Positions 43,701-51,700 of a stretch of DNA of 64,000 bases are shown one piece after another. Below the pieces are notes generated by a model. That model had not been told where the DNA came from and did not search any database. It saw only the letters and a list, made by a program, of their open reading frames with translations. This stretch comes from Macquaria australasica (Eukaryota; Chordata; Actinopteri; Centrarchiformes; Percichthyidae). The stretch lies in contig SEMN01000224.1 in the NCBI GenBank assembly GCA_005408345.1, forward strand, positions 502,501-566,500, written 5' to 3'. Each line of letters begins with the position of its first letter. The first letter of the stretch is position 1. The position numbers and the translations under genes are program-made.

Positions 43701-45732
43701 CTCCTCATAAGCGAGAAAACACCAGTACACTCTGTAACTTACAGTATTTAGCAAAAGGCCTCTAGAAACGGGCATACACATCCAACTTCAAACAAGCTGC
43801 TGCTATCCGGGGATTAAGAAGAAAATGAGAAGGGATATACAGTGCACATTACAAATGGTCCCACTGGGTCAATTCACCACCACGTGTGATGTTTAGAGCA
43901 CCACTTCACATGTCTGATTCAGAGCAGGTGCTTAAACATAAAGTATGGTGATTAATTGTAATAAATTAGAGCTTTTATATAATGTGAACGGTCACTTGAT
44001 TTTTTTGTTCCTTCATAACACTCGATAAGGCATGCATGCAGTACTTTACGGCTGCTATAAAGTCAAATGTTCCTTGTGAAAGAGACGATCTAAAAATAGA
44101 AGGCTTGCTCTGAAGTGTTACCTCATTGATGTAAAGACTCAATCTATAACTACTGAAAAAGAAGTGGTTACAGCATAAGTATGCTGCTCGTGAAGGGACA
44201 TGTCTCAGTTCTATATCATATAAGTGTGAGACTATGATACACGAGCGTACACACAATCATAAAGTGACTCTCAGCGCTGCTTTATTTTTTTCTACGATGG
44301 AAGTGAAGTGAGAATGTAATGTTGAGTATTGGGCTTTGTGTGCTTGGGTGATTTATTTGTGTGATTGCAGCTGTATGTTAGTGTGTGTCATGTGTGTTGC
44401 TATGTGCCTGAAACAGAATGAGTTTTGAGCTGAAGCAGCCTGCTCTTTAAATAAGACAGAAGAGGGAGGGGTTTGGGGGGGGGGGGTACAGTGACATAGA
44501 AAGAGAAAGGAAGAGAGCAGTTAGAGAAAGAGAGGGAGAAAGAGGGGGCAGTTAGAGAGGTACAGGAAGAGAGAGAGAGAGAAGAGGAGAGTGAATCTGT
44601 CATTTCGGAAGCTGTATTGAATCGAGCTCTGCGTCAGGATGTGCTCTACATGCTGATGTTCCTGCCACACACACACACACACTCTACACACACACACAAA
44701 CTCAAAGCTGGCTCTGCTTCGTTTTCTGATAAAGCACTACTGCCCCCTGCTGTCCTGCTGTGATATCTATACCCCGCTGTTACCATGACAACAGAGGAGA
44801 CGAAAGGAGTTGAGGGAGGACATATAATGCTACGGCTAATCTATATTTCATTTAGATTTTGTGTGTAATTACTTACACGCTTGTGCTGTTCTTTTCAGAA
44901 CCGACCAAAACCAGCTGTGATAACCCAGGAACGCCACGCTATGGTTCCTTAAACCGGACCTACGGTTTCAAGGTAAAATATCTGTACTGACAAACTAAAC
45001 TCTATATCTACCTTCCTACCCAAACAGTTAACTTAGTAACTAATATAGAAGCTGTAGTTGTGGTAAAATGCAACTTAACAATCTGTCTTATTACAAAGAA
45101 AGAGAAAAGAAGGACAGAAGAATCTTTGAAAACTGTTGGTCTCACAAAACAAGACATTTAAACATGTCGAATTGACCTCTGGAAAATCGTGATTTTTCAC
45201 CATATTTTGGACATTTTATAATTGATTAAGTTGTTTTGCAGATTAATTGATTATGAAAATAATTGTTAGTTGCAGCCTTTTCCCAGAATGGCCTCATGTA
45301 TTCAACCAAGCGTATTAAAGGGATAGCTACCACAGTATACCATGGAGGTGGTTGATAAATGTAAATTTCTCATTATAGATATCATTATATATGTTTATGA
45401 ATCAAATCCCGATTTCTGATTTGATACTTGTAATATTTTCAAGAAAACCAAATATGTTTCATTTAAATAGTTAAAGTTAACTGTAACATGCATTTGAAGT
45501 TGCATAGTCATTGCAGAGTAATCACCTACATGTCAAATGCTCTAAATAAATAGACATGTTATGTAATTTTGAATGAGCATTTTATTGTATTTGGTATTTG
45601 TCAGAGCAACACTTACTCATCTGCTATAATGACTGCGCCCTCTAATAAACAAAATAAATGACATCTATGTAGCATTCCTTTACTCTGAAAGTCCTCTGAA
45701 GGTGTTCAGAAAAAGTTCAAACTCTCTTTATC

Positions 45733-45796
<64 letters not shown>

Positions 45797-48700
45797 TTTG
45801 TCTCACTCTCTATCTCCCCCTCCACAGGTGGGGAGCGTGGTGTCATTTCAGTGCCAGCCAGGTCATTTGATTCAGGGCTCTTCCTCCAGAACCTGCCTGC
45901 CTGATCTGACGTGGAGCGGAGCACAACCTGAGTGCATACGTAGGAAACATAAATCCTATCAACTTGTTAACGCCCATTCATCCTCTGTCTGTCAGACTCT
46001 TAACTCCAGTGCACAAATTCCTTCTCTACCCTCCAGCCCATGCCTGTAAGCAGCCGGAGAGCCCGCTCCACGTGGACGTGATGGGGATGGATCTGCCTGG
46101 TTTTGGCTACACCTTGGTGTACAGCTGTCAGCATGGCTACTTCCTGGCGGGAGGTTCTGAACACAGAGTCTGCAAGAGTGACGGCACTTGGACAGGAAAG
46201 ATGCCTATATGTCGAGGTAAAAAAAAAATCCCATTTTTATATTTGAATGTTGTATCTTTATATCTATTTAGTGTGTTTGATTGAAGATCTTGTCCAGAAA
46301 AATTAAGTGTGAGTGAACAGGTAGGAGTGTTGATTGTGTTTTGCTCAAGGACACTTTGTCAGCACGCATACTTGGCCATCTGGAGTAGGGTGAGATTTCC
46401 TGGAGGGCTGGTCTGGCAGCACTGATAAAAAAAGATAATACAATATCCCGTGGTGTTTCATCCTTCATTAGATTAGCCTGGCCAGGTCCTTACAGGTGAG
46501 GTTATAAATTAATCACATCTCATGAGTGCATTTCTCTTCCCCCAGCAACTTTACTGCATACACTGAGCTAACAGTGACAGACTGATCATGGTGAGCTTAA
46601 ACTAAGACCTGATGAACCCTAACAGGTATCTGGTGGAAGCTTGTAAACCAAAATATGTGTACAGTATCATGTGTGTGTTCCCATACATAATATCCCAGCT
46701 TTAATAAAATAAAAGCTTAAATACTCTAAAACTAGGTTGTATCTCTAATACCACTTTTTGCTTTTCGTGCATATTATGAGAAATGGGATGATGGGTGAAG
46801 TATCTGTGTGTTGGTTGTGGTGGGTCAGTCTGGGTTAAATTGCCATGCCTTTGTTTGTTTTTTGTTGTTTTGTTTTATCCCAGTCCACCACTGCCTTCTA
46901 GTAATGTATATGTCACCTAACGCGGGAATTGTGACCTATTGATCCTTTATCTGACTTTGTATATGCTAGCATAGAATGCTCACCATTAGGGGGTACTTAA
47001 AGTACATCAATACTTGCCAAAACAATCTCACCATAATGTCTTTTTAGTAGCTGTTCTGGAGCTTTCAGTCGTGTCACACAATCTTCACCAGCAGATGGTG
47101 TTTGCCCAGCTGTCATGGAATTGTGGATGTTCAAATTTCCACTTTTCTGAGCACTTTAAGGACTTCATGTCCATGTTGGCTTAAAAGTTTCAATTAAAAG
47201 TGCCTTCCTGACCTTGGAAATAGTTCTAGACAAGTCAGTCTCACCACAAGGTCCATTTAGTTCTGTTCTGCAGCCTTCGATTGTATCACAGACTTCCATC
47301 AATACTACTGCAAATAGCATGGTGTAGATTCCCAAAGATGTACATGTTATGCCAAACTGTGTACTTTTCTGCACATTAGAAATGCTTGAGCTAGTGTTAA
47401 GTTTTTGTCTCATTCATCAAAAAATGTTAACAGGTGAAGGTGTGAACCCACCCTTTGCACAAGGAAAAACTGCAAGCTTCAACTTTGAAATCATTCCACT
47501 GAGTCTGGCACCTTTTTGCCCTGAGGTAGCCTTTAAAATTGGAGCACTCTCTGATCCAATTTGAGATTCTAGGACAAATACCCTCTCCCTTGCTTGCCTT
47601 TACTTTTTGGCAACAATGGCTGCATCTTGAAGGAATGATAGAAGCTGTTCTGAATGGTCAAACCCAAAGTGTCGTAAGGCCACTTTTAAAAGGATCTAAT
47701 ATGCACTACAATTACTGGTCATGAACTCTGTTTGCATCGCTGTGCCTACAAGTAACCATTAAAGGGGTTTATTTTGGGTGACCCTTTTCAGCACACTTAT
47801 TATGTGCATGTGTGACTAATAGTGACCAACACTGCATTCTTATTTGGCAATTTTGTAATATAAAGTGCACTTTCTCCCCTGCATAAACCTAGCATCATAT
47901 GATATCATTTGATGGGCCTGCAAGCTAAACAAGAGGCAAACCAAAATATTTTAATATCCTTTCATACTGTGTCCCTGCAGCTCTGCTCATGTATTTTAAT
48001 AGCACATTATCTTTCACCCTCTGTCTCTCTTGTGTGTGTAGCTGGAGAGAAGAAGAAACCTGTGAAACCAGCAACAGGAACTCCCAGCCCCAAACTAAAT
48101 GGTCAGTTCTATTACCGTCTTTTCTATCCCAGGCTAGCACAGTCCTGTCATTCCTTGTCTCTTCTTCACTTTTCTTATCTTTTCTATTTTGGTCCTGTTA
48201 AGTTTGGTCTTGTCTACTGTAGTTTAATCAATTCTGCTCTGCTCCTTTCCACCCAGCTCTTCTCTGTTCCACCGTGTTGTTCTTCTTGTGCTCTTGTCGA
48301 TTTTATTGTACTTTACTGCTTTCCATCGTAAATAATTTATTTTTCCTCACTACACATAGAAAGGTAAATTAACTACTATGATGTTCTGCTTGTCTCTGTG
48401 CTGCCGTTTTGTTCAGTTCTCTTTTTTTCAGCGCTGCTCTGTTGTGATCAGTCCTGTTCTGTTGTAATTTAATAACTCTTTGATTCTCATTGCACATGAA
48501 AAAGCTCCTATAGCTACTGTATGCACAAGTTCCTGTAACTGTCAGAGCAGGAAGCAGCCCTTAAATCTACTGAGATTCTGCGTAAAGCCAGGCATGAATT
48601 CTTGTTTCTTACTACATGGATAAAGGATTATAACAGTTGGCATAAATGTACAGGCAAAGCAAGAACCTCAATTTATGTGTGTCTACATATTTACTGTATA

Positions 48701-51700
48701 AAATACCAATTAGGCTCATGAGAAACTGTGAAAACAAAATTTGATCCCATATGTATTTTTCTGATACATATTTATTTGGTTTAACTAAACTGCATAACAT
48801 CTAGATATTTTCACTAAATGCCCCCGAGACTAAACCATCAGTAGAAAATATTTTTTGTCATGCACATATCATCTCATGTAAGTAAATTGTGACTATTGAT
48901 CAATCGAGATTTTTAGCTTCGACTTTTGTGAATAAAACCTAGCAGTCCAGTGTTAGCTTCATCTGTAAAAAGACAAAACCCATGTTAATCTATTTTTTAT
49001 TATATTGTATATTATGCTATTTTATTCTGTTCCTTTCTATCTTGTTGAATTCTATTCTGTTATATTCTATTCTGCTTGACTCAATTTATTTTTTTTTCTG
49101 TTCTGTTCTATTCTATTCTGTTCATTCCTATTCCTATCTGTTCTGTTCCGTTCGGTTGTATTCTATTCTGTTCTATTCTGTTCTGCTCTATTAAATTCTC
49201 TTCTATTCTGTTCATTGTATTCTATCCTATTCTATTCTGTTCTGTTCTAATCTCTTCTGTTCTGTTCTGTTAGATTATATTCTTTTCCATTCTATTCATT
49301 TCTAATCTGGTTTGTCTGTTCCATAGTTCCAGATGATGTCTTTGCTCCTAACTACATATGGAAAGGTTCATATAATTACCGTGGGAGGAAGCAGCCCATG
49401 ACGCTGAGCATCACCAGCTTCAACTCCACAACAGGGAGAGTCAACGTTTCCCTTAGCAACGGCAACATGGACCTGCTCCTATCAGGCACGTTAGAATATG
49501 AATAATTCTACCCTTCATACTGTATATCCAGTAGAATATGTGACTCTACATGATAGGACATGTCATGGTCATACTGTGTGTCATGATTATGTTACAGTAC
49601 ATCATGATGTTGCATTGATCGGTAACACACTAAATAAACACCTAGCCATTCTGAATAATATGGAGCTCCTATCATCAACACATTAATTGAGACTCTTTGA
49701 TTCATTTGTACTGTTTTCTAATGGTGTCTGGATTTCTCTACTTTCCTAGAGCTGCCGTGCTTCTTTTTAACGTTGTTACTGTATCTCCCCCCCACGCACC
49801 CCCTCCAACTCACACGTGCATTTATTCACACACAGACCTCCCAGGGTCCCACAACAGCATCAGCGGGGGGTTAGGACCCTATTAAAACACAAATCCTGTT
49901 GAAGCTAGAATTGGTTCCTGGAGTAGCAGAGAGCACAAACACCATATCACAAAACCATGCAGCTGTCAGACTTTTAACATGCATCTTCTGGCTGAAAGAA
50001 GCAGCTTTAGATCAATAACAGCTAAAGCTGCACTCACGCAGGCACCAAAAGGCCAGTGGCCAGTTGCATAAAACTTGAATGTATTTTGTGTAGGTGAGAG
50101 TAAGTTTTCCTTATATAAGCACTGTACTTAATGGAGTAGTTCGACATTTTGGGAAATATTGGCTTTCTTGAGAAGATGACATCAATCTTAGGTCAGAGCA
50201 GGAGTCAAAATGTGTTGTACCCAGCTTAGCAAAAAGACTGGAGGCATGGGGAAACAGCTAACCTGGCCAAGGACTTATTGACACTATGTGTCTTGTTTGT
50301 TTAACCTATACATGACCAGAAAAGTAAAAATGAGGAGTTGTGATATTAAGGGGAGTTACAGTAAGTGTTTGAACTATTTCTTGACTCAACACTAACTTTT
50401 TGTCCAAACATGCTGTCAAAAACCTCCCAGTTTTACGCATATTTTGATCAATGTTTATTTTATTCTACAGCTGCATTCAGGTTGCTTTTTAAAAATATTT
50501 TTATCTTTGTGATCGAATGATCTGTAACAACCCAGTCATTGTATTCTGATGTGTTTCACTCTGTTATGTTGCAAATCAGTTGTTTATTCTGTCCTCTCTA
50601 GGAGTGTATAAGGCTTCTGAGGCCAGGCTGTTACTGCTGATGTACCAGGTGAACTACGTGAACCAGGGCAACCAGCTCAAAGATTCAGCCATCTCTCCAG
50701 CTAAAATCATAGATGACTCCTGGACCATGGATGGATTTGTAAGTCTCAGTGGATACAGAGCAATCAACTTAATTAGATTCAGTTGAGCTAGATTAATTTA
50801 GAAGAGTTAAAACAAAATGTCACATAATAAATGCTTCTTATTGTAGTTAAATCAAAAACACAAGACAAAGACTTTTAGTGTACTAATCTCTTTTTGTAAA
50901 GGCAGTCCTGTGAATTTTAATAGACAAATACAGGTCAATCAGAGTGAGATATTTCACTGCTCTGTATTTGGCATGGTGTTTAATCAAAGTTAATTTTGCA
51001 TTTGTCTTATTTGTTCAGATAATCATTACAAAACACAAGTGACAACTTGTATAAATCTGATGATTTTAAATATTTAAACAATATATTAATCAAAAATCAG
51101 AAGTATGTCTTTAATTTACACATGTTGCCACAACACAAAATGTTACCAGCCTTTGTCCCTCATGTTTTTTTCCTGTCCTCTTTTCCTCTCCAGGTGTCAG
51201 CAGAGCCTGACGGTTCTAGTTACGTATTCCAAGGTTTCATTCAGGGAAAAGACTACGGACAGTTTGGACTGCAAAGACTGGGTAATTGTCTCTTAGATTT
51301 AGTGACAGCACCAAATAATGAATGTGTTTCTTGTAAGTCATTTTGGACTATAAATGATAATTGGAAAAATCTGGTGAACTGCTTGTAAGAGCCTCACTAA
51401 TGGAGAAAGTGATCAGGGAGCTTTTCTGCGCTGGCAACAGTGACTCACGCTGAGTCGGCCTTGCAGTGGATACAATCACACCAGGGGCAAAAGCTGCTCT
51501 TTAGACTCGCAGTCATCTTATTGGCTGAACTCCCTCGACCTGCATCCAAAGATGACTGCCATCTCCATCAAATAGAGTTGAAAGCAGTCCCTCTCTTTAT
51601 GTTATCGGTAACTGATCTGCAGTGATACCAAAATTGTCCAGCACATGGACAACAGACTGGCCAAAAACTAAACATTTTGGGGATAACAACAAATTTAACA

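Noticed and set aside
49490..49491. GT at 49490 as the exon 32 donor
   Set aside because: It would add four bases and shift the frame before the conserved GVYK segment.
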